A stretch of DNA of 64,000 bases from Chromobacterium paludis (GTDB lineage: Bacteria > Pseudomonadota > Gammaproteobacteria > Burkholderiales > Chromobacteriaceae). The stretch lies in contig NZ_CP043473.1 in the NCBI RefSeq assembly GCF_008275125.1, forward strand, positions 2,232,001 through 2,296,000, in the 5' to 3' direction. Positions 53,748 through 62,636 of this stretch are shown here, one piece after another. Position 1 is the stretch's first letter, and each line of letters opens with the position of its first letter. The position numbers were made by a program, and so were the translations under genes. The notes under the pieces are model-generated. The model was not told the origin of the DNA. It saw only the letters and a program-made list of their open reading frames with translations, and did no database searches.

Positions 53748-55036
53748 CAGTTGACCCTCCCTATCTTGTACCAAACGTTCTGTTTTCTCTGGATCTGCTG
53801 CAGTCTGTCGTACGGCTCCGACGTGAAGTACAGCTTCTCCGCCATGTCCGGCGGGTAAAGGCCGGGAAACTTGCTATGCATGTAGCGGGTGTAGCGGGCC
53901 CGCATGAAGAAGATGGGATTGGAGCAGCTGAGCACGTCGTAGTTGGCGCGCGCCATGTCCTGCATCGCGTCGGCCTGCACCTTGCGCTGCGCGGTGAACT
54001 CGGGGAAGGCCTTGTCCTGGTCGCCCTGATGGCGGTCCAGCAATTCGACGAAGGCGCGCGCGTCCTCCAGCGCCATATTCATGCCCTGGCCGAGGAAGGG
54101 CGCGGTGGCGTGGGCGGCGTCGCCCAGCAGCAGCACATTGCCCTTGTAGTGGAAGGTGCTGGAGCGGACGTTGATCAGGTCATTGCTGGGTTTGGCCAGG
54201 AACTGGCGCAGCATCTCGTCGCGCGCGTCCAGCGACAGCTTGGCGAAGTAGCGGTCGAAGAAGGCGCGCATCGTCGGCTCGTCGGTGGTGTTCAGGCTGG
54301 GGCTTCCGCTATAAGGCAGGCAGACCGCGATGCTGACGCTGCCGTCCGGGATGGTGGCGGCGCGGCCGGCGAACAGGCCGCCGGAATCCATGCCGAAAAA
54401 GTACAGCGTGTCCTTGCGATAGCCCAGCGCCGCGGCGTCCGGCAACACCAGCGTCTTGTAGCCATGGCGGAAAAAGGACTGCTGGAATTCGAAGCGGCGC
54501 AAGCCGCTCTGCATCGCCTGCCGCACCGCCGAGTGCGCGCCGTCGGCGCCGATGATCATGTCGCCGGCCAGCCGCAGCGACTGGCCGTCCTTGCTCTGGA
54601 GCAGCACCGACTTGCCCTCCAGGTCCACCTCCAGGCATTTGTGCTCGAAGTAATAACGAACGCCGGCCAGATTGGCGTACTTGTTCAGCAGCTTCTGAAA
54701 CGCCGCGCGGTTCAGCGACAAGGGGCGGAAATCCTCCAACGGCTTCAGCTCCCGCATGCGGTACTGGCCGCCGACGGAAAACGCCATCGCCACGATGGGT
54801 TCGCCGCAGGCCTCCAGCTCCGCGCGCGGAATGCCGGCGGCCAGCACCGCCTTGATGCCGCGCACCGTCATGCTGACGCCTATCGCCCGCGAGCTGACCA
54901 CGTCCACATAGGACGACAGGTCTTGCAGCGGATCGCCGCGCTTCTCCACCACGTGGACCTCGTAGCCGCGCCGCGCCAGGTAAATGGCGGTCAGCCCACC
55001 GGCGAGCCCGCCTCCGACAATGATTGCTCTCTTCAT
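53747..55036 (-). CDS. vioC: Violacein biosynthesis monooxygenase VioC
   Basis: The start at 55036 gives 429 residues, the known VioC length, beginning MKRAIIVGGGLAGGLTAIYL. The second FAD motif is VLLLGDAAHATAPFLGQGMN. It is a kynurenine 3-monooxygenase-like flavoprotein. It oxygenates C2 of the second indole, giving violacein from protoviolaceinic acid and deoxyviolacein in the branch without VioD action. It begins one base after the vioB stop, with AGAGG inside the end of vioB. Confidence 0.98.
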   Translation of the reverse strand: MKRAIIVGGGLAGGLTAIYLARRGYEVHVVEKRGDPLQDLSSYVDVVSSRAIGVSMTVRGIKAVLAAGIPRAELEACGEPIVAMAFSVGGQYRMRELKPLEDFRPLSLNRAAFQKLLNKYANLAGVRYYFEHKCLEVDLEGKSVLLQSKDGQSLRLAGDMIIGADGAHSAVRQAMQSGLRRFEFQQSFFRHGYKTLVLPDAAALGYRKDTLYFFGMDSGGLFAGRAATIPDGSVSIAVCLPYSGSPSLNTTDEPTMRAFFDRYFAKLSLDARDEMLRQFLAKPSNDLINVRSSTFHYKGNVLLLGDAAHATAPFLGQGMNMALEDARAFVELLDRHQGDQDKAFPEFTAQRKVQADAMQDMARANYDVLSCSNPIFFMRARYTRYMHSKFPGLYPPDMAEKLYFTSEPYDRLQQIQRKQNVWYKIGRVN

Positions 55037-55037
55037 T

Positions 55038-58031
55038 TCAGGCCTCTCTTGAAAGCTTTCCACAAGCCAAATCCAGCATCTGCCGACGGAAAAAATCCAG
55101 CAGCTCCCATTGCGCGGCCGGCAGCCAGCCCGGCTCCAGCATCGACGCCTGCGCCAGCAGCGACTCGCAGCGCCGCGCCAACATGCGGCAGCCCAGCGCG
55201 TAGTCGTCGTAGCTGCGCGTATCCACCGGCCCCGGCAGCGGCGGCCCGGCGGTGCGCCCGGCGACGCCTGACGGCAGGTTCATCAAAGCGCAGGACAGCG
55301 GCCGCAGCAGGCCGGTCATCAAGTCGATGGCGGCGTTCATCAGCCGGGATCGCCTGAGGCTGCCCAGCGGCTTCACCGCGAAGTGCTGCGCCATCATCGC
55401 GAACATCAACTCGTACACACCCTGGTACAGCGCCATCAGCGCCCGCGCGTTCTCCTCGCTCACCCGCTCGCCGCCCGGCGTTTCGTCCAGTGCCGGATTG
55501 CGCAGCGCCGGCAAGGCCGGTTCGAACGGCGCCGGCTGCGCCATGATGCGGGCCGCCAACTCGCGCAGCCGCTGGAAATGGGAATGCTCGTAATGCGGCG
55601 AATCCAGCGCCCCGCCCTCGCCCTGATCGGTGACGAAGGCGATGCCGAACAGCGCGCTGTCGCGGTCGAACACTTCCAGCTGATAGCCGGGGTTGGCGCG
55701 ATTGGTCAGCTCGTTGAGGAATAGATGGTGCTCGCCGCCGCGCTTGCCGGCCTCGCCGTCGAACAGATCGGGCAGATCGAGAAAGGCCTGGCGGATGGCG
55801 GCGTAGAAATCGGCGATGGACTTACCGGGCGAAGGGATGAAATGCGGCCACTCCAGCCGGATGAAGCGCGCCAGCGCGGACTCTGAAAACGGCTCCAGCG
55901 CGAACTCGGTGTCCAGGCCGAAAGCCTGCCGCGCCGCCTCGCCCATCCGCGGCACACCGGCGTAGAACGGCTCGCCCAGCGCCATCAGCAGATTATTGAC
56001 CACCAGGTAGTGGATCATCTCCTCGTGGGCGATCTCCAGCAGCGCGGCGCGGATGCCGCCGTCGCGGCGGCGGTCCCCGCCGCCGCAAGCCAGTTGCAGT
56101 TGCTCCGCTGTCCACGCGCCCTCGGCCACCCGCTGCTGGCCCTGGGCGTAATTGGGGATGGAATAGGCGGCGTACAGATACTGCAGCATCACCGACAGTT
56201 CCAGGTCCACCGCCTTGCGCAGCTGGTCTATCAATTCAACCTTGCTCGCGATGCGGTCGGGCAAGGCAGGCGGCGGCGCCTGCAGCTTGGCCTCGGCCTC
56301 GACATGGGCCAGGTATTTGAGGAACAGCCTGGCCTTGGGCGCGGACAGCTCGCGGGTGCTGGGCATGTAATAGCTTTTGCCGCGATTGCGCGGGTCGCAC
56401 ATCTGCCACATCAGCCTGGCGTAGGCCTCGCACTTGCAGCGGTCCGCCAGGCTGAACACCTTGTCGGCCATGAAGGGGTAAATCAGCTCGTAATAAGCCA
56501 TCACGTGCCGGTACAGAAAGGCGTAGTCCACCTCGTCCGCCGTCGCATCGTCCAGCTCCCAGTCGTCCGGCAACACCCTCAGCCGGATCGCCTCCTCGCC
56601 GTCGTCGAGCACGATGCGCGCCGGGCCGGGGCGCAGGCCGGTCAGCCGCCATTCGGTGGCGATGCCGTCCTGGCGCGACTCCACGCCGGCCAGGCCCATG
56701 CCCTCGATTCGGTAGGGAATGGATGCCCGCTCGCGGGCCTCGCCGCGGAAATAACTGCGCAGCGAGATGTTTTCCGGAAAGAAGCGGCCATGGTGGCGGT
56801 CCGGCGCTTCCAGATAGAGATTGGAGGCGTCGGACTGGCTCAACCACTCCTGCTCTCGCCATTCGGCCAGCTCGCTGGACAGCGTCAGCGCGCCCTTTGG
56901 CTCGCGCAGCAGCGGCACGTCGACGATGCCGTGATTGGCCCAATAATCCTGGTACAGCGCCTGCGGCAGCCGCGCCAGCAACGCGCCGTCCTCGTCGCGC
57001 AGCAGCAAATCGCCCAGCGGCAGCTTGCCGCCCAGATCGGGCGTCGGCCTGTCCGGCACGGACGGCCACGCCGCCCGCGTGGAGAAAGGAATCGCGCAGG
57101 CGAGATTGAACGATGCCCGGCCATCGCGCGCGCTCAGCGTCAGGTCGCCGAGGCCGGCCTGGCAGGGCCGCAACAGTCTGCCCGCCGGATAGCTGGCCAG
57201 CTCGCCGCGCCGCCACAAGCCGACCACGCCGACCATGTCGTGGAACACCGGCGAATTGGGCTGCGGCGGGGTGGACATATTGAACAGCGCATACTGCACC
57301 GACAGACCCAACACGTCCTCATCCTCCAACGCCTGCTGCAAGGCGCGCCAGGCGGCGGAATCAAGCTGCCTCGGATGGAACAGGAAGTGCGGATGGCTCT
57401 TGGGCACGGAAAACTGAAACAGACGGACCAGGCCGAATTCATCATCCAAAAAGTGCCCGCTTTTCTCCGCCACATGGCCGCCGCGTGTCCAGCGTGCGCC
57501 GTGGCCATCTTCGATGTCGGCGGTGAACAGCCAAGGCGTGCCCGGACCGGCGCCGGCCGGGCTGATGGTGAACTGGCCGGCGTAGATCTGCGCGGCATCT
57601 CGCCGCGTCGGGTCGCTGTCCACCCAGCGCGCGCGGTTGAAGGTGGTGCGCAGGTAGTCGTTGTAGTGGCCCCATAAAGCCAGCTTGGCGCCGACCAGTC
57701 CGTCGCCGCGGTCCGGCCCGCCGCCTAGCTCCACGTGGCTGACGGTCGCGTTTTCCCAGGAAAAATGGTTGTTGCCGCCGGCGTTATAGCCTTCGGCCAG
57801 GCTGAACGGCCCTGCCGGGTCTGGCCGGCCGTCCAAGCCGAAGCGCGGCTGCAGCGCTTGCAAATGGCGATGAAACTCGGTCGGATGGCGCGCGAGATCG
57901 AACGGCTGGCCGTCGATGGAAACCGCGTTGCTGGCCATGTCGATCTGGCCGTGCGGATCGCGGTTGGCAGTGGGCGCGTTGACGCGCGCCCAGCCGCGGA
58001 AATGTATGCGCGGAAAATCCAGAATGCTCAT
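55038..58031 (-). CDS. vioB: Violacein biosynthesis IPA-imine dimerising enzyme VioB
   Basis: The 997-residue protein has the VioB/RebD layout. The large N-terminal part starts MSILDFPRIHFRGWARVNAP. A ferritin-like domain lies around residues 600-740 (LELSVMLQYLYAAYSIPNYA; LLEIAHEEMIHYLVVNNLL), followed by a C-terminal helical part. VioB is a haem protein that couples two indole-3-pyruvate imine molecules made by VioA. GGGAG precedes the ATG; 70 bases separate it from vioA. Its ferritin-like part resembles the stand-alone protein encoded at 47.8-49.1 kb. Confidence 0.98.
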   Translation of the reverse strand: MSILDFPRIHFRGWARVNAPTANRDPHGQIDMASNAVSIDGQPFDLARHPTEFHRHLQALQPRFGLDGRPDPAGPFSLAEGYNAGGNNHFSWENATVSHVELGGGPDRGDGLVGAKLALWGHYNDYLRTTFNRARWVDSDPTRRDAAQIYAGQFTISPAGAGPGTPWLFTADIEDGHGARWTRGGHVAEKSGHFLDDEFGLVRLFQFSVPKSHPHFLFHPRQLDSAAWRALQQALEDEDVLGLSVQYALFNMSTPPQPNSPVFHDMVGVVGLWRRGELASYPAGRLLRPCQAGLGDLTLSARDGRASFNLACAIPFSTRAAWPSVPDRPTPDLGGKLPLGDLLLRDEDGALLARLPQALYQDYWANHGIVDVPLLREPKGALTLSSELAEWREQEWLSQSDASNLYLEAPDRHHGRFFPENISLRSYFRGEARERASIPYRIEGMGLAGVESRQDGIATEWRLTGLRPGPARIVLDDGEEAIRLRVLPDDWELDDATADEVDYAFLYRHVMAYYELIYPFMADKVFSLADRCKCEAYARLMWQMCDPRNRGKSYYMPSTRELSAPKARLFLKYLAHVEAEAKLQAPPPALPDRIASKVELIDQLRKAVDLELSVMLQYLYAAYSIPNYAQGQQRVAEGAWTAEQLQLACGGGDRRRDGGIRAALLEIAHEEMIHYLVVNNLLMALGEPFYAGVPRMGEAARQAFGLDTEFALEPFSESALARFIRLEWPHFIPSPGKSIADFYAAIRQAFLDLPDLFDGEAGKRGGEHHLFLNELTNRANPGYQLEVFDRDSALFGIAFVTDQGEGGALDSPHYEHSHFQRLRELAARIMAQPAPFEPALPALRNPALDETPGGERVSEENARALMALYQGVYELMFAMMAQHFAVKPLGSLRRSRLMNAAIDLMTGLLRPLSCALMNLPSGVAGRTAGPPLPGPVDTRSYDDYALGCRMLARRCESLLAQASMLEPGWLPAAQWELLDFFRRQMLDLACGKLSREA

Positions 58032-58101
58032 GTGTCTCCCGATGGATGGTGGCGGAGCTTGGCCCGCTGAAGCGGCCAGGCGCTGCGCCCAAGCCGGCGC
58101 G

Positions 58102-59355
58102 TCAGGAGAGGCGCTGCAGCAGCAGCCGGCTGGCTTCGCGCGCGCTGAGCAAGCCTCCCTCCATCCAGCCGCAGTGCTCGGTGTAGGCGTCGGAACAGGC
58201 GATGATGCCGTTGTCGCGGTGGCTCAGCGCGGAGGGATGGCCTATGTCGCTGTCGCGGCAGAATTCGACCCCGTGCGCCCAGTACTTGTGCAGATGCGAG
58301 CGGGGCTGCGGGATGCGTTCGGCGGCGATGCCCAGCGCGCCGGCCAGATGGCCGCGCACCTGCGCCAGATAATGCTCCTCGCCCTCTGCCAGCGCGCCGC
58401 GCCAGTGATTGGCCATCTCGCTGTCGGTGTAGAAGAACAGGTATTTGTCGCCCTTGAAGTAGAGCTTGCGCAGCGGGTTGTCGACGATCAGCACCTGGTC
58501 GTCCAGCTTGTAATCCAGCCACCAGGGCTCGTCATAGGTCAAAAAACCCTTGAACAGCGGCAAGGAGCCGTAACGCGCGCCGCCCCAGGACTCGGGAAAA
58601 CCGACGTCCAGCCCCGCCATCGCCGACGGCGGAATCGCCAGGATCAGATGCCGCGCGCGATGCTCCAGCTTCCAGCCGTCGTCGCCGGCGAACTGCAGCC
58701 GGTAGCCGTCGCCATCCGCCGCCACCGACAGCAGGCGGTAGCCCAGGCTGAAACGCGCGCCCGCCGCCTTGACCCTGGCCTTGATGCCCTGGATCAGCCC
58801 CACAAAGCCGGTTTCCGCAGAAAACCACTGGTTGGCGTCGTTGTCGGTCACGCTCTGGATTTCCGGATGCTTGCCGACGATGTCATAAGCCATCTCGGCC
58901 GAGATGTCGGGCAGGAACAATGCGTCATAACCCATGGAGCGGATCATGCCCACCGCGTTGTCCCTGCCCTGAAACCGGCTGACGAATTGCAGGAAGGACT
59001 CCTTGCCGTGTTCTTTCAGCCGCGGAGACAACTCGCTCATCGCCCGTTTCAGCGTTTGCTGGGCATGGTTCTTGAACCGCAGCTGGGTGAAGGGGTACAC
59101 CTCGCTCTTCTGGCTGTAGTGCGACATCGCCTTGTGGAAATGCGGGTGCAGCTGCGGGGAAAAGCGCCCCGCGCCTAGCTCAACCGCCGCCTTGCCGTCC
59201 AGCGTCTTGGAACGGATGCGGCCGCCGGCCTCCTGCTGCATGTCGAAAATGCGCAGGGACAGGCCGCGGCAGGCGGGCGAGTCCAGCAGGTGGCTGGCGC
59301 AGGTCAGGCCGCTGATGCCGGCGCCGACGATGCAGATATCGGATGAATGCTTCAT
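58102..59355 (-). CDS. vioA: Violacein biosynthesis L-tryptophan oxidase VioA
   Basis: The 417-residue FAD protein begins [20 protein letters not shown] and carries [20 protein letters not shown] (FAD and substrate region) and [20 protein letters not shown]. It oxidises L-Trp to indole-3-pyruvate imine plus H2O2, the first step of the pathway. It is the first gene of the operon, with AGAGGGA upstream. In C. violaceum the operon is switched on by the CviI/CviR quorum system; only half-site-like CTGACC/TTGACC elements are visible here. From memory the sequence differs from the ATCC 12472 protein at many positions. Confidence 0.98.
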   Translation of the reverse strand: MKHSSDICIVGAGISGLTCASHLLDSPACRGLSLRIFDMQQEAGGRIRSKTLDGKAAVELGAGRFSPQLHPHFHKAMSHYSQKSEVYPFTQLRFKNHAQQTLKRAMSELSPRLKEHGKESFLQFVSRFQGRDNAVGMIRSMGYDALFLPDISAEMAYDIVGKHPEIQSVTDNDANQWFSAETGFVGLIQGIKARVKAAGARFSLGYRLLSVAADGDGYRLQFAGDDGWKLEHRARHLILAIPPSAMAGLDVGFPESWGGARYGSLPLFKGFLTYDEPWWLDYKLDDQVLIVDNPLRKLYFKGDKYLFFYTDSEMANHWRGALAEGEEHYLAQVRGHLAGALGIAAERIPQPRSHLHKYWAHGVEFCRDSDIGHPSALSHRDNGIIACSDAYTEHCGWMEGGLLSAREASRLLLQRLS

Positions 59356-59402
59356 CGTGGTTCCCTCTTGACGGTGCGCCGTCGCTCCGAGCCGCCGTCT
59401 GG

Positions 59403-59429
59403 CTGACCGGGAGACGCCTTGGCTTGACC
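59403..59429. promoter_or_regulatory. Direct half-site-like elements upstream of vioA
   Basis: CTGACC (59403-59408) and TTGACC (59424-59429) start 21 bases apart, about two helical turns, 48-74 bases upstream of the vioA start. They match the left half of the CviR consensus CTGNCC-N4-GGNCAG, but neither has a good right half. Confidence 0.25.
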
Positions 59430-59495
59430 AGTGCCCGGCTGTTGACGCCGCTCCCTCCTGGCGTGCGGGGCGTTCCAGCCTGACTGAAAATTAAT

Positions 59496-59527
59496 TTGTC
59501 ATTTAATTGTTTTCAATTGAATGACAA
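59496..59527. promoter_or_regulatory. 32-base dyad upstream of vioA, probable operator
   Basis: TTGTCATTTAATTG (59496-59509) and CAATTGAATGACAA (59514-59527) are inverted repeats of 14 bases with a 4-base centre and a single G-T mismatch. It lies about 140 bases before vioA in the AT-rich part of an otherwise GC-rich intergenic region. Length and AT content suit a dimeric repressor or activator site rather than a terminator. Confidence 0.55.
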
Positions 59528-59591
59528 TTGCACAGAAGACGTTAGTCAATTTGTATCCAATCAACAAGCATACTGTCGGACAAAATGCCTA

Positions 59592-59613
59592 ACCCTGTTC
59601 CAATGAACAGGGT
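59592..59613 (-). terminator. Terminator of the sphingomyelinase gene
   Basis: ACCCTGTTC / GAACAGGGT form a perfect 9-bp stem with loop CAAT. Read on the minus strand it is followed by TAGGCATTTTG, a weak T-run. Confidence 0.6.
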
Positions 59614-59648
59614 CCGCTGTCGCCAATCAGAGACAAGCCATCCGCGCC

Positions 59649-61181
59649 TCAACGACGCTTGGCGTAGACCAATTGCGCGCGCCAATCCAGATAGCGCGCC
59701 GCCTCGCCCAGGCGCACGCGGAAGCGTTCGCCGTCGCCGGCCCCCGGCTGCCACAGATACAGCTGGTCCGCATGGCCGCCGCCGGCCCAGGCCGTCAGGT
59801 AATAGTCCGCCGCGCGCGCCCAGTCCTTGAACGACACCACGTCGCCGTCCTGCAAGCAGCCTTCCGGCCGGCTGTGGTTGATCAATCGCAGTTCCGCGGA
59901 GCGGTTCAACGCGCCTTGCGCAGTGTAATAAGCGTACTGGTTGCCGCCCAGCCCGCCCCACCAGGTCCAGAACCAGCCGGGACGGTCCGCGCGCTCCAGT
60001 CTGATGTATTCGCCGGAGCGGACGCAGCCGTTGTCGCGCATGGAGAAATTGTTGGACAGGTTGAAGCGCGCGCGCGGCCCCGGCGCCGCGGCGTCGGTTT
60101 TCAGCCAGCCGTCATTGGCGTCGCCGGCCTGGACGTAGCGGCCATTGGCCAGATTTTGCAAGGTTAGGCCGCGGTAGCTGCCCGCCGTGGCGCTCAGGGA
60201 ATGGGTCGGCGTAGAGGCGTCCGCCCAGGCGAAGGCCTGCACCGGGTAGTGGTCGCTGAAATCGGCGTAGGCGTAAGTCTGCTTGGCCAGCGCCGACTGC
60301 GCCGTCCATTGCGGCGCCGGCGCGTCCAAGGCCTGGTTGTGCCACATCGCCGGCTGGCGATGGCCCTGCAACAACAGGATGTAGTCCAAGTATTCCGGCG
60401 CGTCGCCCGTGCGCGCCCCATAGCGCTCCAGCGCGATGCCGTTGCCGGCGGTGTCGAAGCTGTTGGGCATGCCGGCGTAGCGCGGCTCGCTGGCCTGCAG
60501 AATGTCGAGCAAGGCGCGGTATTCGCTGGTCTTGTTGCGGTCGATATTCATGTCGCCGGCGACGATCACCGTCTCCTCCGACGGCAATTGCCTGGCCTTG
60601 ACCCAATTAGCCAGTTCCCGCAGCTGCGCCTGGCGCACGGCGACGTCGCCATGGTTGGCGCAACCGCTGTCCTCGGACTGCAGATGGGTGCCGATGACGT
60701 GGAACACGCGGCCGCCAACAAGGATCTTGGCGTAGGCGAAGCCCTTCAGCGCCTGTCCGTCCCAGCTGCAGCCCGGCGTCTGAAACAGATATTGCCGCTT
60801 CTCCACGATGGGCCAGCGGCTGACGATGGCGACGCCGCCGTCCTCCGGTTTCCATGCGTTCCAGCCTTCGGTCCCGTCCCAGCCTTGCTGGGTACGGCCG
60901 ATGACCGGGGTCTGATACGGAAAGCGCGGCTTGAGCAGGGACAGCAGATGTTCCGACGCCGCATTGTCCTGCAGCTCCTGGAACACCATCACGTCCTGAT
61001 CCTGAGCCACGCGGGAGGCCGCCATCAGCTCGACGCGGCGCATCTGTCCATAATTGGGATACAGGGTCTGCGGCAATAGCATGGCGTTCCAGGTCGCCAG
61101 CTTCAGGTTTTCGGGAGCGTCGGCGTGGCATAGGGCAGGCGCGGCCAGCGCCCCGCATAACAGGACAGTCCAAGCGTTCAT
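59649..61181 (-). CDS. Secreted sphingomyelin phosphodiesterase (neutral sphingomyelinase)
   Basis: The 510-residue protein has a signal peptide (MNAWTVLLCGALAAPALCHA). It also has an endonuclease/exonuclease/phosphatase-fold catalytic domain (~25-330): LKLATWNAMLLP, metal-binding Glu in MVFQELQDN, GTHLQSEDSGC, GDMNIDRN and the catalytic SDHYP. A ~165-residue C-terminal part (SYRGLTLQNLANGRYVQAGD; YIRLERADRPGWFWTWWGG) has three-fold repeated features of a beta-trefoil (fascin/ricin-like), perhaps for ligand or membrane binding. It would cleave host sphingomyelin to ceramide and phosphocholine. It lies upstream of vioA on the same strand but has its own terminator. Confidence 0.88.
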   Translation of the reverse strand: MNAWTVLLCGALAAPALCHADAPENLKLATWNAMLLPQTLYPNYGQMRRVELMAASRVAQDQDVMVFQELQDNAASEHLLSLLKPRFPYQTPVIGRTQQGWDGTEGWNAWKPEDGGVAIVSRWPIVEKRQYLFQTPGCSWDGQALKGFAYAKILVGGRVFHVIGTHLQSEDSGCANHGDVAVRQAQLRELANWVKARQLPSEETVIVAGDMNIDRNKTSEYRALLDILQASEPRYAGMPNSFDTAGNGIALERYGARTGDAPEYLDYILLLQGHRQPAMWHNQALDAPAPQWTAQSALAKQTYAYADFSDHYPVQAFAWADASTPTHSLSATAGSYRGLTLQNLANGRYVQAGDANDGWLKTDAAAPGPRARFNLSNNFSMRDNGCVRSGEYIRLERADRPGWFWTWWGGLGGNQYAYYTAQGALNRSAELRLINHSRPEGCLQDGDVVSFKDWARAADYYLTAWAGGGHADQLYLWQPGAGDGERFRVRLGEAARYLDWRAQLVYAKRR

Positions 61182-61374
61182 TTGCGTTCCATGTTTGAGT
61201 GGAAAGCGGAACAGCTTGGCCCCTCACCATTGCCAATGAGTTAATTTCCAAAAATTTAATATGCCAAAGACAAATCACCCCTATCGACTTTGCCTTCTGA
61301 ATGCGGATCGCATCTTGCATGCGGCCCGCCGCCGCGGGGACGGCGCTTCGGTTGACGCCGCGCGCCTAAGCGTG
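61182..61374. other. Intergenic region upstream of the sphingomyelinase, no gene seen
   Basis: This region must hold the sphingomyelinase promoter. The first ~100 bases are AT-richer (TTAATTTCCAAAAATTTAAT near 61241). No clear boxes or small genes are seen. Confidence 0.4.
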
Positions 61375-61407
61375 AAAAACGGCCGCATCCTTGCGGACGC
61401 GGCCGTT
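61375..61407 (-). terminator. Terminator of the b561-YceI operon
   Basis: AACGGCCGC / GCGGCCGTT form a 9-bp stem; on the minus strand it is followed by TTTTT-C. Confidence 0.85.
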
Positions 61408-61432
61408 CTCCATGGCAAGCCTGGGATTGGGC

Positions 61433-62011
61433 TTACTCGTGGATGGCTTCCACGGCGATGTCGATGGTGACATCGTCGCCGACATACGGCGCGTACTTGC
61501 CGGCATTGAATTCCGTGCGCTTGACCTTGACGCTGGCGTTGGCGCCGATGGCGTCCTTCTTCAGCATCGGATGCGGCTGCTGCAGGAAGCTGGACAGCGT
61601 CAGCGTCACCGGCTTGGTCACGCCCTTGATGGTCAGATTGCCCTCCACCGCGCTAGGCTTGTCGCCGTCGAACAGCACCTTGGTGGACTTGAAGGTGGCG
61701 GTCGGGTATTTGGCGGTGTCGAAGAAGTCCGCGCCCTGGATGTGGCCGTTGAACACCGGGTAGCCGGTATCCACCGACTTCATGTCTATGGTCACGTCCA
61801 CCGAGCCGGTCTTGGCCTCCTTGTCCAGCACGATGGTGCCGCTGGTCTTGTCGAAGCGGCTCAGTTGGGTGGAGAAGCCAAAGTGGCTGTAAGAAAAGCG
61901 CGGGAAGGTGTGGGTGCCGTCGATGACGTAGGTTTCCGGCTTGGCCAGCGCGGCGCCGCTGAAGCTGGCGACGGCCAGCGCGGCCAGGGTGAGGCGGGTC
62001 AGTTTCTTCAT
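61433..62011 (-). CDS. YceI family periplasmic protein (second copy)
   Basis: The start at 62011 gives 192 residues with a signal peptide (MKKLTRLTLAALAVASFSGAALA) and AAGGA upstream. The mature part is a YceI lipocalin-like barrel: YVIDGTHTFPRFSYSHFGF, GSVDVTIDMKSVDTG, FFDTAKYPTATFKST and a C-terminal DDVTIDIAVEA. YceI proteins bind isoprenoid-type lipids and are often paired with cytochrome b561. It is the third gene of b561-yceI-yceI; the two YceI copies are diverged, so they probably bind different ligands. Confidence 0.93.
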   Translation of the reverse strand: MKKLTRLTLAALAVASFSGAALAKPETYVIDGTHTFPRFSYSHFGFSTQLSRFDKTSGTIVLDKEAKTGSVDVTIDMKSVDTGYPVFNGHIQGADFFDTAKYPTATFKSTKVLFDGDKPSAVEGNLTIKGVTKPVTLTLSSFLQQPHPMLKKDAIGANASVKVKRTEFNAGKYAPYVGDDVTIDIAVEAIHE

Positions 62012-62042
62012 GGTTTCTGTCCTTGTTGGGAGTGCGGCGCGC

Positions 62043-62612
62043 TTACTTGGCGCGCGCCAGCAGATGGAACTTGATCTGGATTTCGTTGGCGACGGTGCCG
62101 AAATCTTTCCAATCGCCCTCGCCGATGGCGAAGTCGGCGCGCTTGATGGCGAATGCGCCGTCAAACGCCGCCATCGCACCCTGCGGCGTCATGGTGGCCA
62201 CCGTGCTGACGGCCTGGGTGCGGCCCTTGATGGTCAGCTTGCCGTCCACCTGAAAGCGATTGCCGCCCAGCGGTTTGATCGCGCCGGAGACGAAGCGCGC
62301 GGTCGGATATTGCTTGGTGTTGAACCAGTCCTTGTCCGATACCTGGTCGTTGGCCTCGGCCGAGCCGGTATCTATGCTGGCGATGTCCACCGTCAGCTCC
62401 GCCTTGGACGTTGCCGGCTTGGCCGGATCGAAATTCAGCGCGGCGGAGAACTTCTTGAAATGGCCCTGCATGCCCACGCCCATTTGCTTGTAGCCGAAGG
62501 CGATATTGCTCTTGTCCTGCTGGATGGCGGAATACACGGCCGCCTGGGCCGCCAGCGGCGCGGCCAGCATGCCGCCGAGCAACAGCGGCAGCGCGATGCG
62601 TTTGAAGTTCAT
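62043..62612 (-). CDS. YceI family periplasmic protein (first copy)
   Basis: The 189-residue protein has a signal peptide (MNFKRIALPLLLGGMLAAPLAAQA) and a YceI barrel (SNIAFGYKQMGVGMQGHFKK; ASIDTGSAEANDQVSDKDWF; YPTARFVSGAIKPLGG). It is likely a periplasmic carrier of a long hydrophobic molecule such as an isoprenoid quinone. It lies 24 bases after the cytochrome b561 gene and 31 bases before the second yceI, all on the minus strand. Confidence 0.94.
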   Translation of the reverse strand: MNFKRIALPLLLGGMLAAPLAAQAAVYSAIQQDKSNIAFGYKQMGVGMQGHFKKFSAALNFDPAKPATSKAELTVDIASIDTGSAEANDQVSDKDWFNTKQYPTARFVSGAIKPLGGNRFQVDGKLTIKGRTQAVSTVATMTPQGAMAAFDGAFAIKRADFAIGEGDWKDFGTVANEIQIKFHLLARAK

Positions 62613-62636
62613 GTTCGGGTCTCCGGGGAATAGGGA

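Noticed and set aside
53876..55357. Long plus-strand frame opposite vioC and the end of vioB
   Set aside because: It is antisense to recognised vioC/vioB coding sequence, has no family motif or ribosome site, and its composition is that of a codon-bias shadow.
56010..57677. Long plus-strand frame opposite vioB
   Set aside because: It is fully contained in vioB on the opposite strand and has no recognisable domain.
59403..59447. A complete CviR/LuxR-type palindrome before vioA
   Set aside because: CTGACC, TTGACC and TTGACG are present, but none is followed at the right distance by GGNCAG, so only half-sites were reported.
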